NCBI GenBank assembly: GCA_021733795.1
Contig: JAIPKB010000032.1
Location: forward strand, 1 to 34,796
Length of the DNA: 34,796 nt
Direction: 5' to 3'
Source of the DNA: Akkermansiaceae bacterium
GTDB taxonomy: Bacteria; Verrucomicrobiota; Verrucomicrobiia; Verrucomicrobiales; Akkermansiaceae
Below are positions 9,201 through 16,945 of this stretch, piece after piece. Every line of letters begins with the position of its first letter. Within the stretch, counting starts at the first letter, position 1. Made by a program: the position numbers and the translations under genes. Under the pieces are notes generated by a model. That model was given only the letters and a program-made list of their open reading frames with translations, ran no database searches and was not told the origin of the DNA.

Positions 9201-10502
9201 TTCCCCAGTTTTTCGTTCTTTCACTCGGCGGCCTTCGCGATGGCAGCGCGCTGGCTGGGGCTGCACCCCGGCGCGGTGATCCCGCTCGACCGGACCCAGC
9301 TTGACCGGGGATTGCAACACAGCTCCGGCCGCGAGTGCCTGCCGCTGCCGATCGCCCTCGGCCAATTGCTCCACGCGCACGAGCACCGGCAACCGGGTGA
9401 AATCATCGGGTTTGCGATGGTGCGCGGCGGCGCTCCCTGTGTCGTGGATTGTTATATGGGCTATTTTGAACGGTTCATCGCCGAACAGCGCCTGCCCGAT
9501 CTCTTCCTGCTCAATCCGAACGCGACAAATGACTACCTCGGCTTTGACGAAAGCACCTTGCTCCGGCACCTGATGCCGGCCGTCCTGGTGGCGGACATCC
9601 TGGTGGAAATCGAACAAGTGCTGCGGGTGGCGGGTGCCGATGGCAGCGTGGCCCAACTTCACGGCGAATGGCAGCGGTTGGTGCGGCTTGCCACTTCGCA
9701 CGATGGATTCCAAGCCGCACTGCAGGGCTTCATCGACCGGCTTGCCGGATTGCCGCGCAACGCGGATCCGGCGGACTGTCCACGGGTGGTGGTGACCGGC
9801 GATTTCTTCACCCGCTTCAGTCCGTTTTTCATCGAAGGGGTGCCCGAGCTTTACGCCGCCCAGGGCATCATCCTCAAACCGGTCGATCTGAGCGAACTGG
9901 CGTTTTACAACGCCTATTTCGGGGTGGCGGAGACCGCCGGCGGCTGGGGTATGAAACCGGGTGGACTGGCGCTGGCCAAGGCCTGCCTGCGCGCGTTTCA
10001 ACCGGATGGGAAACAATACCTCCAACAATGGCTGTCCTTCCAAGCGGGGCGGCGATCCGAGAACCACTACCGCCAACTCTTCCAGCGGACTGGCCTGCTG
10101 GTGGCCGGACCTAACGATGCTTCGGCACTGTTCGAGCACGCCGCCGAGCATGTGTCGCCCAAGATCTTCGGCGAGCTGGTCCCGATGGTGGGCAAGGGGG
10201 TGGAAGCCGCGGCCGAGGGCTACGACGGGATCATCCTGATCGGCCCGTTCAACTGCCTGCCCTACCGGATTTCAGAGGCCATTCTCAAGCCGCATTGCAT
10301 CCGCCAGGGGATGCCGCTGCTGACTTACGAGAGTGACGGCTACGCGGTTGCTCCGTCATTCTTGCGACAGGTGGATGTCCATATCCAACAAGTTCTCCAA
10401 AGCGCCGCAGCCAAGCATCGGAGGGTGCGGGCACCAACCGGACATGGACGCGGCGCATCACCGTGGAATGGGTGGAGTGTGCCAGATAAGCCATCGGCTT
10501 GA
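6291..10502 (+). CDS. Giant acyl-CoA dehydratase activase fusion (double BcrA/BadF/HgdC ATPase plus DUF2229 and COG3581-like parts)
   Basis: The 1403-residue protein fuses two ASKHA activase modules and a long C-terminal part. Module 1 (about residues 1-245) has the DKCAAGSGEFLVQQ motif with Cys110 and further cysteines at 148 and 152. Module 2 (about 286-545) starts with GVDAGSTTTKAVLL at 288 and has NNACSAGTGSFLEES with Cys410 and TTCAAFINSD with Cys450. In 2-hydroxyacyl-CoA dehydratase activators such cysteines bridge a 4Fe-4S cluster at the dimer interface and ATP hydrolysis drives electron transfer. A cysteine cluster (569, 572, 576, 594) precedes a DUF2229 part (about 636-860), and the rest resembles the dehydratase-like COG3581 family. 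The substrate is unknown. GTG at 6291 begins the first ATPase strand; upstream residues in the same frame are not family-like. The last 25 or so residues look like run-on sequence over a pseudogene. Confidence 0.88.
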   Translation: MTAYLGINIGALTVKVVAFRGAATEPRVVPHQGRALAVVRDLLAADGFADADYFGVSGRLGHLSEVAAIQRAVGELPDRFDAVASLGGESFLSYLLAGGRIINVLSHDKCAAGSGEFLVQQIGRMGIGIDEAIRRSFAGRVVPLASRCSVHCKSDITHKLNRHEATPEDILHTLHDSMANKVVSLLEKGQRELRRVLLIGGVSGNAAMVAALRAKLPATEFVVLPESAWLEAWGTALLTRDAPCHRSPQFAGQAHLSRLPPLHQYRDRVQVIPAPPRPAPSAGPLVLGVDAGSTTTKAVLLDPATQAVVASHYARTNGDPVAATRHCLRTLVGEAGNRQVMLVATTGSARELIGAYLGTKHVYNEISAHAAGAHHYDDEVDTIFEIGGQDAKYIYLRNGVPMDYAMNNACSAGTGSFLEESAHGDLGLEVAAIAVPALAAPAPVQFKTTCAAFINSDIRIAQQEGHSRENIVAGLVYAIAANYLNRVKGPRHVGRKVFLQGGVALNRAIGNAFAHSVGRQMVIPPTPELLGALGVALLAQQRADGAAGAAIGLLTLAAPEMTMVGRFTCRACQLYCSIDRFEVAGRRFPFGGRCSLYENVWKRKSRQVPAADLVARRGELLFGRLPAAPAGGLRRIGIPKALTTHSLYPLYATFFSTLGMEVVLSGIDPLGELKTNAGFCFPAQLAHGAVLDLCQQGVKLVFLPHVSHLPQQHPAHGCFLCPISQASPYVLTKVFDDVRFLSPVLDFAKGYAANPALVEMAVKELGAPPERAKLAWSAAINAQTDVEHALREMGCSALAEALATGQPAVLLAGHSYNAFSPEASQAVGKKLASMGVVTIPADCLEPVGEGATAWHFANQILNAVAIAKQHPNLFLLCVSNFSCTIDAFTQSVIASQLEDKPYLILEIDAHTADAGVQTRLEAFLDIVRHYRAGQPAAAEPFTPCRLTRRGGVIRSDGAAVSITDPRVKIHFPSFSFFHSAAFAMAARWLGLHPGAVIPLDRTQLDRGLQHSSGRECLPLPIALGQLLHAHEHRQPGEIIGFAMVRGGAPCVVDCYMGYFERFIAEQRLPDLFLLNPNATNDYLGFDESTLLRHLMPAVLVADILVEIEQVLRVAGADGSVAQLHGEWQRLVRLATSHDGFQAALQGFIDRLAGLPRNADPADCPRVVVTGDFFTRFSPFFIEGVPELYAAQGIILKPVDLSELAFYNAYFGVAETAGGWGMKPGGLALAKACLRAFQPDGKQYLQQWLSFQAGRRSENHYRQLFQRTGLLVAGPNDASALFEHAAEHVSPKIFGELVPMVGKGVEAAAEGYDGIILIGPFNCLPYRISEAILKPHCIRQGMPLLTYESDGYAVAPSFLRQVDVHIQQVLQSAAAKHRRVRAPTGHGRGASPWNGWSVPDKPSA

Positions 10503-10707
10503 GCCGGTCGGACAGCCCCACGACCGCGGAGCCGACTGCGGCGATGGTCTTGTTGCCGGCATCCGCTTCCCGGGCGAGGCACAACGCATTGGGATCGTCA
10601 CGGAACCCGCGGGCTTCGGTACCACCGGCGAAGAGGGTCACATCGCAGTCGGGAGCCTTCAACGGATGTTCCCTTTGTCGGCACTTGGCTGAGCGAGCGC
10701 AAGTCAT
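10430..10707 (-). pseudogene. Remnant of a DJ-1/PfpI-family protein
   Basis: About 90 residues resemble the middle of DJ-1/PfpI proteins: CDVTLFAGGTEARGFRDDP, then LAREADAGNKTIAAVGSAV at the position of the nucleophile elbow, where Ser or Val replaces the usual Cys. The N-terminal 60 residues expected for the family are absent, and after HSTVMRRV the frame loses resemblance and runs antisense into the 3' end of the activase gene. It is therefore a fragment, not a working gene. Assignment is from motif shape only. Confidence 0.45.
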
Positions 10708-10710
10708 TCT

Positions 10711-10989
10711 TTAAGAACGTTTTGCGCGGCGTGGAGGCAGCTTCTTTTTGGTGGCTGCGTTGCCCCCCCGGCTCCGGATGACCGCAGGCATTGGAATTCC
10801 CGAGCGGGCCATGAGTTGCGCCACGTCCGGGCGCGGCTCAGGCACGCTGCCGCAGCGGACTTTGCCCTCACTGATGATTTCCGTCACGCAGAGGGTGGCG
10901 AGCTGGCCGATGCCTTCGCCCACCGTCAGATCGGTCTGGAGCGCGTAGCTGCCGTCGCATCCGGTCAAAGGTGTCAGAGAAATAATCAC
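10711..10989 (-). pseudogene. C-terminal fragment of an unrecognised protein
   Basis: An open frame of 92 residues begins at a GTG, ends with a lysine- and arginine-rich tail (KKKLPPRRAKRS), and has codon use like its neighbours. Residues GEGIGQLATLCVTEIISEG and PEPRPDVAQLMARSGIPMP look like real protein rather than chance translation. An in-frame stop lies just upstream, so any N-terminal part is lost. I do not recognise the family. It sits in a stretch of broken genes on the same strand, so a remnant is more likely than a functional small protein. Confidence 0.4.
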
Positions 10990-11044
10990 AGATTGTCATC
11001 GGGGCGGGTTATAAATTTTGGTCGTAGGTGTTAGTAGATGCATC

Positions 11045-12071
11045 TTATCCAGGGGCGTGTGAGCAGGGCGGGGGGGGCATTCCGCGTACCACGCGGCCCA
11101 TGGCCTTGATCTTGGCCAGCAGCTTGCCAATGTTCTGATCCAGGCGGTCGACCATGGCCGCGTAAACGGCCATCTTGCGGTCTTCCTCCTGCTTCTTCTC
11201 GGCGCTCAAGCCCGCCCAGTCGGGGCTCTCGCGGTCGGAAAGCGGCTCGACCTTCGGGTCGACCAGGCCCATTGCCACCTGCCGCTGGTGGCGCGCATGG
11301 CGAACCGCCTCATAACCGGCCAGGTACTTGCTGGTACTTCGCGATATCCTCGGGCCACGCCATGAGTGGATCGTGGGGAGCGTGGTAGGCCATATACAAG
11401 AAGAACGGCGTGTGGCCGGCGGGATCGGATTGCTGCAACTCGTCGAGCCATTTCAGGCCGTACTTGGTGAAGTAATCAGTCGTGTAGAAATCCTTCTCCA
11501 CGGGCGTGTAGGGCTGTAGCGTCTGATCGTCGATGCACCAACTCCGCCCGCCGTATCGTTTTTGCGCGGGCCTGCCCTCGCCCGGGCGTTGGAAACCCGG
11601 GTTGAAATAATTGCAGGCCCCGTCGCGCAGGCCGAAGTAATGATCGAATCCGCGGGTGAACGGGTTTTCCGTGCCGTGGTGCTTGCCCGACCAGAGTGTG
11701 CGATAACCGGCGGTGCGCAGGACTTCGCCCAAGGTCACGGCGTTCTGGATCTTCGCCGGGTTCATCATCCGGCACTGCTGCGCGTAAACGCCGGTCAGCA
11801 GGCAGGCGCGCGACGGGTTGCACTTGGCCGTGTTGTAGAATTGGGTGAAGCGCAGACCGCCCCGCGCCAATGAATCCAGATTCGGCGTGGCGATCTCGCT
11901 GCCGTAGCATCCCACATCCGACCAGCCCATGTCGTCGGCAAGGATCAACAGGATGTTCGGACGCTTGAGGTCCGGCTCGGCGGCGCAGACCGCGCCGAGC
12001 ATGTCCAGGATGGGCATATGGCGATTGCTTGTGTTTTCATTTTCGTGTGTTCGGTCAATGGCCACCATCAC
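11045..12071 (-). pseudogene. Frameshifted and truncated formylglycine-dependent sulfatase
   Basis: The frame from 12071 reads RPNILLILADDMGWSDVGCYG, the N-terminal metal-binding site of arylsulfatases, and then CNPSRACLLTG, a perfect C-x-P-S-R-x-x-x-L-T-G motif whose Cys is converted to formylglycine. Histidine-containing WSGKHHGT and FLYMAYHAPHDPL also match. Near 11329-11333 the frame breaks: the protein continues in another frame as LAGYEAVRHARHQRQVAMG and on to DRLDQNIGKLLAKIKAMG, then stops around 11045. The C-terminal third of a normal sulfatase (usually 450-550 residues) is missing, and the signal peptide is eroded. The break lies at AAGTACC repeated 3 bases apart. Two independent lesions make this a pseudogene. 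Confidence 0.85.
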
Positions 12072-12484
12072 TTGGTCCGCATTTCCTGCCGTGTGGCGAT
12101 CGGCACATACCCCACCTCCAGCCCGGCTGGCGGCGTCACCATCAGCGCCTGGTCAAGATCCGCCAGTTTGCCGGTCGTTGGCGGTGCCAGGTAGTTGCGG
12201 TCCTTGGTCCAGTGGCGGTGGATTTTCTCCACCCGCTGCTGCAGGATCTCACGCTCCGCATCCGTCAAATCCGCATTGAGCAACGAGGGTTGGTCGGCGA
12301 ACCGATACCAGTAGTACGTCACCGTGCTGCCGTCTCCCGGATTCGCCTTGAATGGTCCTGCCGCCGGGCCGGGCTTCTTCCAGCAACTCTCCGCATCCTC
12401 TGGAGTGACCAACGGCTGCTGGCCGGACGGGCGGTCGGGAAAATGGCAGGTGTTGCGGCGGTTGGTATGGGGCATGGGGTTCAT
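12068..12484 (-). pseudogene. C-terminal remnant of a conserved protein, function unknown
   Basis: A stretch containing CHFPDRPSGQQPLVTPEDAE, then DGSTVTYYWYRFADQPSLL, RVEKIHRHWTKDRNYLAPP and ALMVTPPAGLEVGYVPIATR reads like the intact C-terminal end of a protein. The sequence before CHFPDRP loses this character, so the N-terminal part is gone. My recollection is that such C-termini occur in planctomycete and verrucomicrobial proteins near sulfatases, but I cannot name the family. Its end overlaps the start of the sulfatase remnant by 4 bases, consistent with a former operon. Confidence 0.45.
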
Positions 12485-12727
12485 GACGATTGATTGCGTT
12501 TGTGAAGAAGAATTGGCATGGGTGGCACCGGATACTCGCGCGCGAGGAACAACATTCCATCGGGCCATGGAATTTTCACTTCGCAACGGCTATTATCACC
12601 GGCGGTGCCCCGTTGCTGAACACGAATCAAACCAGGTCGGTTCCATCGAGTTCATGTTGAAGCCAGACCGCTCGGAGAGACCGGTCCCTGCCTGCTTTGA
12701 CTTTTCTGGCATGCCCCCGGGGGGGAG

Positions 12728-14005
12728 TCAGCTTGCCTCGTACAACTCCTTGCGACACCAGGCGAGGGCCATCAGCGAGTAGCCGGTGCCGTAGGGTTGG
12801 TGATAGTCGTAGAGCGGATAGTCCCACCAGCAGCCATCTTTTTCCTGGCGTTCCAGGAGGATGGCGGCGAGGCCCTTGGCGTAGCGGGCGCGTTGTTCCT
12901 TGGGCAGCAGGGAGGCCGACTCGGTGAAGTAGTAGATGCCGTAGTAGTAGAAGTAGCCGGAGATTTGGAAATGCGTTTCATGCGGTACGGGACGCTTGCG
13001 GCCGATGCTCAGAAAGCCCTCGCGGGCGAGGAAGCGGTCGGCCCAGGTGGTGAGGACCTGATCGGTGACGGCGAGGTCGCCAAACTCGCGCAGGCTGGCG
13101 TTGCAGGCTTGGGAGCGGGCGAGTGAGCCGGCCGGGCGGTTGATGCCGGACCGCGGGCGGACCCGGTGGGGAAAGGCGTAGACGTAGGAGAAATCCGGGG
13201 TGCGCTGCATGGTGATGCTGGTTAGGGCGTGTTTGACGAGTTTGTCATCCAACTTGACGCCCATCACCTCGCGGGCCTCGTGCATGGCCAGCAGGACGGT
13301 GGCGGTAGTGAAGGAGGTGGGCATGCCGGAGGGTTTTTGGGTGGTGACTTCGTCAAAGAGGTCGAGGTAGCCCCAGCCACCGTTGACCTCTTCGTAACGA
13401 TTGGCGAGGTCCACTTGTTGCTGTCCCAGGCGGATCCATTCGGTCTTTTTGGCGGGATCGGTTTCCCGCTGGTAGAGGCGGGTGATGGCGCGCAGGCCGT
13501 AGGCATGGCCCCACGAATTGTAGGTGGTGGTTTGATCGGCGCGGCGGAGTTTCGGGAGCTCGGTGGCGACCCAGGTTGCCGCTTTGGCGATGGCGGCCTG
13601 GACTTCCGGACGCTGATCGGCGGCATCGATGAGGCCGGAAAGCGCCAGGCCGGAGGTGCCGGCGCGGAACGCGTGGTGGGCACCGGGCAGCGGGGCGTAG
13701 ATGTTGAGTCCCTTGGTGCGGGTGGGCCCGCCCCATGAACCGTTCTTGTTTTGATAGCCGACGAGGAAATCGACTCCGCGGCGGATGGCGGTGTCGAGCG
13801 ACTCACGGGTGACCTCCGGCAGCGGGGTGTTGGGTGGCGGCGGAACTTCCGTGATTTTGGCGGCGGGTGCGGCCACCGGCGGTGCCGGCTCTGCCGCGAT
13901 GGCGAGAAGAGACAGCAGACAGCAGACAGCAGACAGCAGACAAGAGGAGGAGCCGCGCGGCAGATACGACGGCGGCGATAGCGGATGGATGAAATGAGCG
14001 GGCAT
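12728..14005 (-). CDS. Exported alpha-alpha toroid protein (prenyltransferase/squalene oxidase repeat type)
   Basis: The 425-residue protein has an N-terminal export signal (about residues 20-37) and then repeats typical of terpenoid-cyclase-like alpha/alpha toroids: LDTAIRRGVDFLVGYQNKNG with SWGG, SGLALSGLIDAA, and a late QEKDGCWWDYPLYDYHQPYG followed by YSLMALAW. Repeats of the form GSWG/GCWWDY are the QW-like motifs of this fold. The catalytic DXDD of squalene-hopene cyclase is not evident, so enzymatic cyclisation is not supported; family members in Verrucomicrobiota and Planctomycetota are mostly of unknown function. Part of the signal peptide, CLLSAVCCLLS, is encoded by a 7-bp tandem repeat at 13911-13942. 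The HlyD-like adaptor gene lies 190 bases upstream on the same strand. No other ATG is available near the N-terminus. Confidence 0.78.
   Translation of the reverse strand: MPAHFIHPLSPPSYLPRGSSSCLLSAVCCLLSLLAIAAEPAPPVAAPAAKITEVPPPPNTPLPEVTRESLDTAIRRGVDFLVGYQNKNGSWGGPTRTKGLNIYAPLPGAHHAFRAGTSGLALSGLIDAADQRPEVQAAIAKAATWVATELPKLRRADQTTTYNSWGHAYGLRAITRLYQRETDPAKKTEWIRLGQQQVDLANRYEEVNGGWGYLDLFDEVTTQKPSGMPTSFTTATVLLAMHEAREVMGVKLDDKLVKHALTSITMQRTPDFSYVYAFPHRVRPRSGINRPAGSLARSQACNASLREFGDLAVTDQVLTTWADRFLAREGFLSIGRKRPVPHETHFQISGYFYYYGIYYFTESASLLPKEQRARYAKGLAAILLERQEKDGCWWDYPLYDYHQPYGTGYSLMALAWCRKELYEAS
13911..13942. repeat. 7-bp tandem repeat, unit GACAGCA, about 4.5 copies
   Basis: Four perfect copies of GACAGCA and a partial fifth lie inside the signal-peptide codons of the toroid protein. 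Because 7 is not a multiple of 3, three units encode a 7-residue hydrophobic repeat (CLLSAVC on the minus strand). Copy-number changes other than multiples of three would shift the frame. Confidence 0.95.
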
Positions 14006-14157
14006 GGCTTTTGCGGCAGATGGCGTGGGACGAGAGGAAAATGAGAGCGGGAATGGGGAGGCTGGGGTGATCAGTGGAAGGGCGGGCTGTCAGGTGACAT
14101 TTGGACGACTGACAGATGAGCAATTGGCTCCCCCCGCCCGCGGCTTGTTCTGGTCTT

Positions 14158-14195
14158 CGGTCTGCTGTCTCCAAGTCTTCTGTCTTGCGCTGTCT
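14158..14195. repeat. Degenerate 7-bp-period repeat between two minus-strand genes
   Basis: On the minus strand GAC recurs at spacings of 10, 7, 8, 7 and 7 bases just after the stop codon of the HlyD-like gene, with AGCA or GAA between them. It looks like a decayed cousin of the GACAGCA array 250 bases away. Confidence 0.6.
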
Positions 14196-15593
14196 TCAAG
14201 GGGTGAGAATCACCTGCCCGGCTTCGAGGCCGGAGAGGATTTCGGTCAGGTCCTTGGAAACGCGGCCACGCTTGACGGCGCGTTGCTCGGATTTGCCATC
14301 GGCGAGTTTCACTTCCACGGTCCAACCGGTGGCGGTTTGGGTGAGGGCCTTGGTGGGCACGGCGATGGCTTGGGCTTGCTGATAGGAAACCAGGGAGATT
14401 TCCGCAGTGGCACCGGGGGTCACGGTGATTCCTTCCGGCCAGGTGAGGTTGAGGTCGGCGCGGTAGCGGCCGTCGGTGCCCGGGGTGGGGCTGGTGGCGA
14501 GCAGTTTCACTGGCAGTTCCAGATCCTCACGGCCGGTGAGGGTGGCGGTGCCGGTGGTCTCCGGGGTGAGCACCCGGCTGACGGCTTCTTCGACAAAGGC
14601 GGTGAGGCCGAGTTTGGCGGTGGCCGGGATGAAGGTGGCGAAGGGGCGCTTGACCGGTGCCTTGCCATTGACCACGATCCCCTTGAGGAGCTCGCCGGTG
14701 GTCCAGCGGCCGTCTTCAATGGTGCCGTAGTAGAACCAACCGGCGGCGGGGGCCTTGAGTTCGAAGAGTTTGCGGTCGGACTCGAGCTTGGCGAGGGTTT
14801 CCTTCTCGCGGGCGAAGGTGATCCTGGCAGTTGCCAGGCCGATATCCTGCAGTTTCAACTTGCGCGGGAGTTCCTCCTCGGCGGCGGCAAGGGCGAGTGT
14901 GGCCTCCTTGTCAGCGGCGGTGAGCGCCTCGGCCTCGCGCGGCAGCTTGACCTTGAGCGTGCGGTCGCAGTCGAGTTGTTCCATGCGAAGGCCGAACTCG
15001 GCACGGGCGACGGCACTCTTCTGGCGGACCAGGATGATTTCCTCAGTCTCCTCGGTGAGGTCGTCGGCGTCGTACATTTTTGCGAGTTGCCTGAGTTCCT
15101 CCTGGGCGTTTTCCAGGTTTTCCTGGGCGCGTATGAGGGACTGGCCGGCGGATTCCTCGGTGGCTTTACGGCGGACCTTGGTGAAGTAGGCCAGTTCCTC
15201 CTTGGCTTGGAGGGCGGTGCGGCGGAGGGCGTCGAGGGCGAGCGGAGTGGTGGCCTTGAGCGACTTGGTGTCGAGTTCCGCCTGGGCGAGGTTGAGTTCG
15301 CTGGCGGTAAAGGCACGGCGGGCGTCGGCCAGTTTCTTGTCGATGTCCTCGGCGTCGAACTTGAGCAGGATATCACCGGCGGCGACTTTGCTGCCGTGGG
15401 GGGCGAGCTGCAGGATCTCGAAGTCCGCCCAAGCTTTGGCAGGCAGGCGGATGAGGGAGACTTCCGCTGGCAGGGCAGTGGCGGCAAAGGTGTGGGCCGT
15501 GAAAAACGGTTGCTGGACGATGGTGTAATCCGCGGACCGGGCGGAGGTGGCCAGCAGGGCGGGGAGCAGCAGGGTGGAAGGTAGTAGTTTCAT
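14196..15593 (-). CDS. HlyD/RND-type periplasmic adaptor-like protein
   Basis: The 465-residue protein starts MKLLPSTLLLPALLATSARS, a signal peptide, and has the adaptor layout: a lipoyl-like half (APHGSKVAAGDILLKFDAED, about residues 70-90), a long alpha-helical hairpin (about 95-275, rich in Ala, Glu, Lys and Leu), the second lipoyl half (LFELKAPAAGWFYYG, near 280), then beta-barrel and membrane-proximal parts ending LTEILSGLEAGQVILTP. Such proteins bridge an inner-membrane transporter to an outer-membrane channel. No permease or TolC-like gene lies nearby, so the partner is unknown. The ATG at 15593 is chosen because the signal peptide begins there; the open frame continues upstream without family-like sequence. 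It is followed by the toroid gene, which may be co-transcribed. Confidence 0.8.
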   Translation of the reverse strand: MKLLPSTLLLPALLATSARSADYTIVQQPFFTAHTFAATALPAEVSLIRLPAKAWADFEILQLAPHGSKVAAGDILLKFDAEDIDKKLADARRAFTASELNLAQAELDTKSLKATTPLALDALRRTALQAKEELAYFTKVRRKATEESAGQSLIRAQENLENAQEELRQLAKMYDADDLTEETEEIILVRQKSAVARAEFGLRMEQLDCDRTLKVKLPREAEALTAADKEATLALAAAEEELPRKLKLQDIGLATARITFAREKETLAKLESDRKLFELKAPAAGWFYYGTIEDGRWTTGELLKGIVVNGKAPVKRPFATFIPATAKLGLTAFVEEAVSRVLTPETTGTATLTGREDLELPVKLLATSPTPGTDGRYRADLNLTWPEGITVTPGATAEISLVSYQQAQAIAVPTKALTQTATGWTVEVKLADGKSEQRAVKRGRVSKDLTEILSGLEAGQVILTP

Positions 15594-15652
15594 GGAAGAA
15601 TCGGTGAGGCGGGTATTGGGGTTGGGTAGTGGTGGGCGTGGGTGAAGCGGAA

Positions 15653-16330
15653 TCAATCTTCGGATTTGCCTTTTCGGGCGAGCCAGATGGGCAGGAATCG
15701 GGTTTTTCTGGCGTTGGGGGAGGCGGGCGTGAGGTGTTCGGCCACGGCGAAGCCGGCGCGGTTGAGGCGGCGGGTCACCTCGCGGCCGGAGCGGGAGCCG
15801 GCGATGGCCAGCAGTCCGCCGGCTTGCAGCGCCTCGAAGGCCTGGCTGAGCCAACGGGCATCGTCGATCCAGGGGTGGAAGCGGTCATTGGTCGGGCAGG
15901 TATCGCGGTGGACGATGATGGCGTGGAACTCCCCCTGATGGCGGCGCAGGAAGGAGGGGCCCGGATCGGGCTCCAACCGGACTCTTGGATCTTGGAGCAG
16001 CGGGCTATCCGGGAGGTGGGTCCGGTGCCAAAGGGGCAGGTCGTCCAGTGGCTCGGCGACGAGGAGGATGGCGCGTTTCTGCGGCAGGGTGGCGGCGGCG
16101 GCGGCAAGGGTATGGCCGAGCCCGAGTCCGAGGATGAGGATTTTGGGCTGACGGGCGGGCCGGAAGGGGGTGCAGGCCAGGCGCGAGAGTTCGGCCTCCG
16201 CGGCGTGGGTGGCGGGACCGGTGATTTGCTGGCCTTGGACGAGCAGGTAGCGCCGGCCGTCATGCTCCTGGAGCACCAGTTGGGTGCCGTCGGGAAGTTT
16301 GGTTTCGGCTAGGGAAATCCGTGGTTTCAT
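15653..16330 (-). CDS. Spermidine-synthase-like protein (SAM-dependent methyltransferase fold)
   Basis: The 225-residue protein opens with TKLPDGTQLVLQEHDGRRYLLVQG, the small N-terminal beta domain of the SpeE family. ILILGLGLGHTLAAAAATLP near residues 85-105 is the glycine-rich nucleotide-binding loop of the Rossmann fold, and LQAGGLLAIAGS near 185 is the late strand. The acidic catalytic DA/DD motif of true spermidine synthases is not clear, and the protein is shorter than usual (about 280), so polyamine synthesis is doubtful. The ATG at 16330 starts the conserved part. It sits 59 bases upstream of the HlyD-like gene on the same strand, possibly in one transcript. A terminator separates it from HU. 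Confidence 0.7.
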   Translation of the reverse strand: MKPRISLAETKLPDGTQLVLQEHDGRRYLLVQGQQITGPATHAAEAELSRLACTPFRPARQPKILILGLGLGHTLAAAAATLPQKRAILLVAEPLDDLPLWHRTHLPDSPLLQDPRVRLEPDPGPSFLRRHQGEFHAIIVHRDTCPTNDRFHPWIDDARWLSQAFEALQAGGLLAIAGSRSGREVTRRLNRAGFAVAEHLTPASPNARKTRFLPIWLARKGKSED

Positions 16331-16393
16331 GATGCTGCGGGGAACGGGGAGGAAACCATGGGGTGGTCCCGCGGGCAAGGAAAATCCCAACAG

Positions 16394-16424
16394 CGAAAAC
16401 CCCGGCGGGTGGCCGGGGTTTTCG
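16394..16424 (-). terminator. Strong intrinsic terminator after the HU gene
   Basis: A perfect 13-bp stem (CGAAAACCCCGGC paired with its complement) with a 5-base loop lies 32 bases beyond the HU stop codon. On the minus strand the stem ends in GGGGTTTTCG, giving a short U tract. It should end HU transcription before the spermidine-synthase-like gene. Confidence 0.85.
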
Positions 16425-16455
16425 ATGGTTGGGGTTTAGTGGGGGTTTTGGTCCA

Positions 16456-16734
16456 TCAGGACAGGCTGGCCTTGAGCAAGGATGATGGCTTGAAGCCGAC
16501 GGACTTGGACTTGGCGATTTTCATGGCTTCGCCGGTCTTCGGGTTACGACCCATGCGGGCGGCGCGGGTTTTCACTTCGAAGGTGCCGAAACCGATGATC
16601 TGGACTTTCTTATCTTTCTTGACGCCTTTGGCGATGGAATCGAGGACGGCTTCGACGGCTTCGTCGGCGGCGCGTTTGGTGGTGTCTTTTCCAAGGGCTT
16701 TCTGGACGGATTCAATGAGGTCTGCTTTGTTCAT
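16456..16734 (-). CDS. HU-family DNA-binding protein
   Basis: The 92-residue protein is a complete HU/IHF-type nucleoid protein: MNKADLIESVQKALGKD at the N-terminus, KVQIIGFGTFEVKTRAARMGRNPKTGEAM spanning the dimer core and the DNA-binding beta arm with the conserved RNPKTGE, and a short C-terminal helix. It binds and bends DNA as a dimer. The ATG at 16734 is chosen because HU proteins begin MNK; the frame stays open upstream without family-like residues. It is monocistronic, with a strong terminator downstream. Lysine-rich codons and length are normal. A T12 run lies upstream around 16815. Confidence 0.96.
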   Translation of the reverse strand: MNKADLIESVQKALGKDTTKRAADEAVEAVLDSIAKGVKKDKKVQIIGFGTFEVKTRAARMGRNPKTGEAMKIAKSKSVGFKPSSLLKASLS

Positions 16735-16945
16735 GGCGGCGTGATTAGGGACTTGCGGACGGGTGTTGGCAAGAAAAAAACACCGTGGGAACAACGGAAA
16801 ACGGGGGGATTCGGATTTTTTTTTTTGTGGAGTTGGCTTGACATTTGGTGCTGGCGGTAGTAGCCGCCGCGCCGGTGCGGACGGGGGATGCGTGATTGAC
16901 GGCCGGATCGGTCTTATCTAACACCGACGGATAGAGCCGGGGCCG
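16735..16945. other. Divergent upstream region of HU
   Basis: This region holds the HU leader. A poly-T run of 12 bases ends near 16826, and TTGACA on the plus strand at 16838-16843 has no good -10 at normal spacing. Nothing else is recognisable. Confidence 0.4.

Noticed and set aside
8583..10151. Minus-strand open frame of 522 codons
   Set aside because: It is antisense to the activase and has no family-like motif.
14004..15584. Long plus-strand open frame of 526 codons
   Set aside because: It is antisense to the HlyD-like gene and low in complexity (Gly, Glu and Leu runs), with no recognisable domain.
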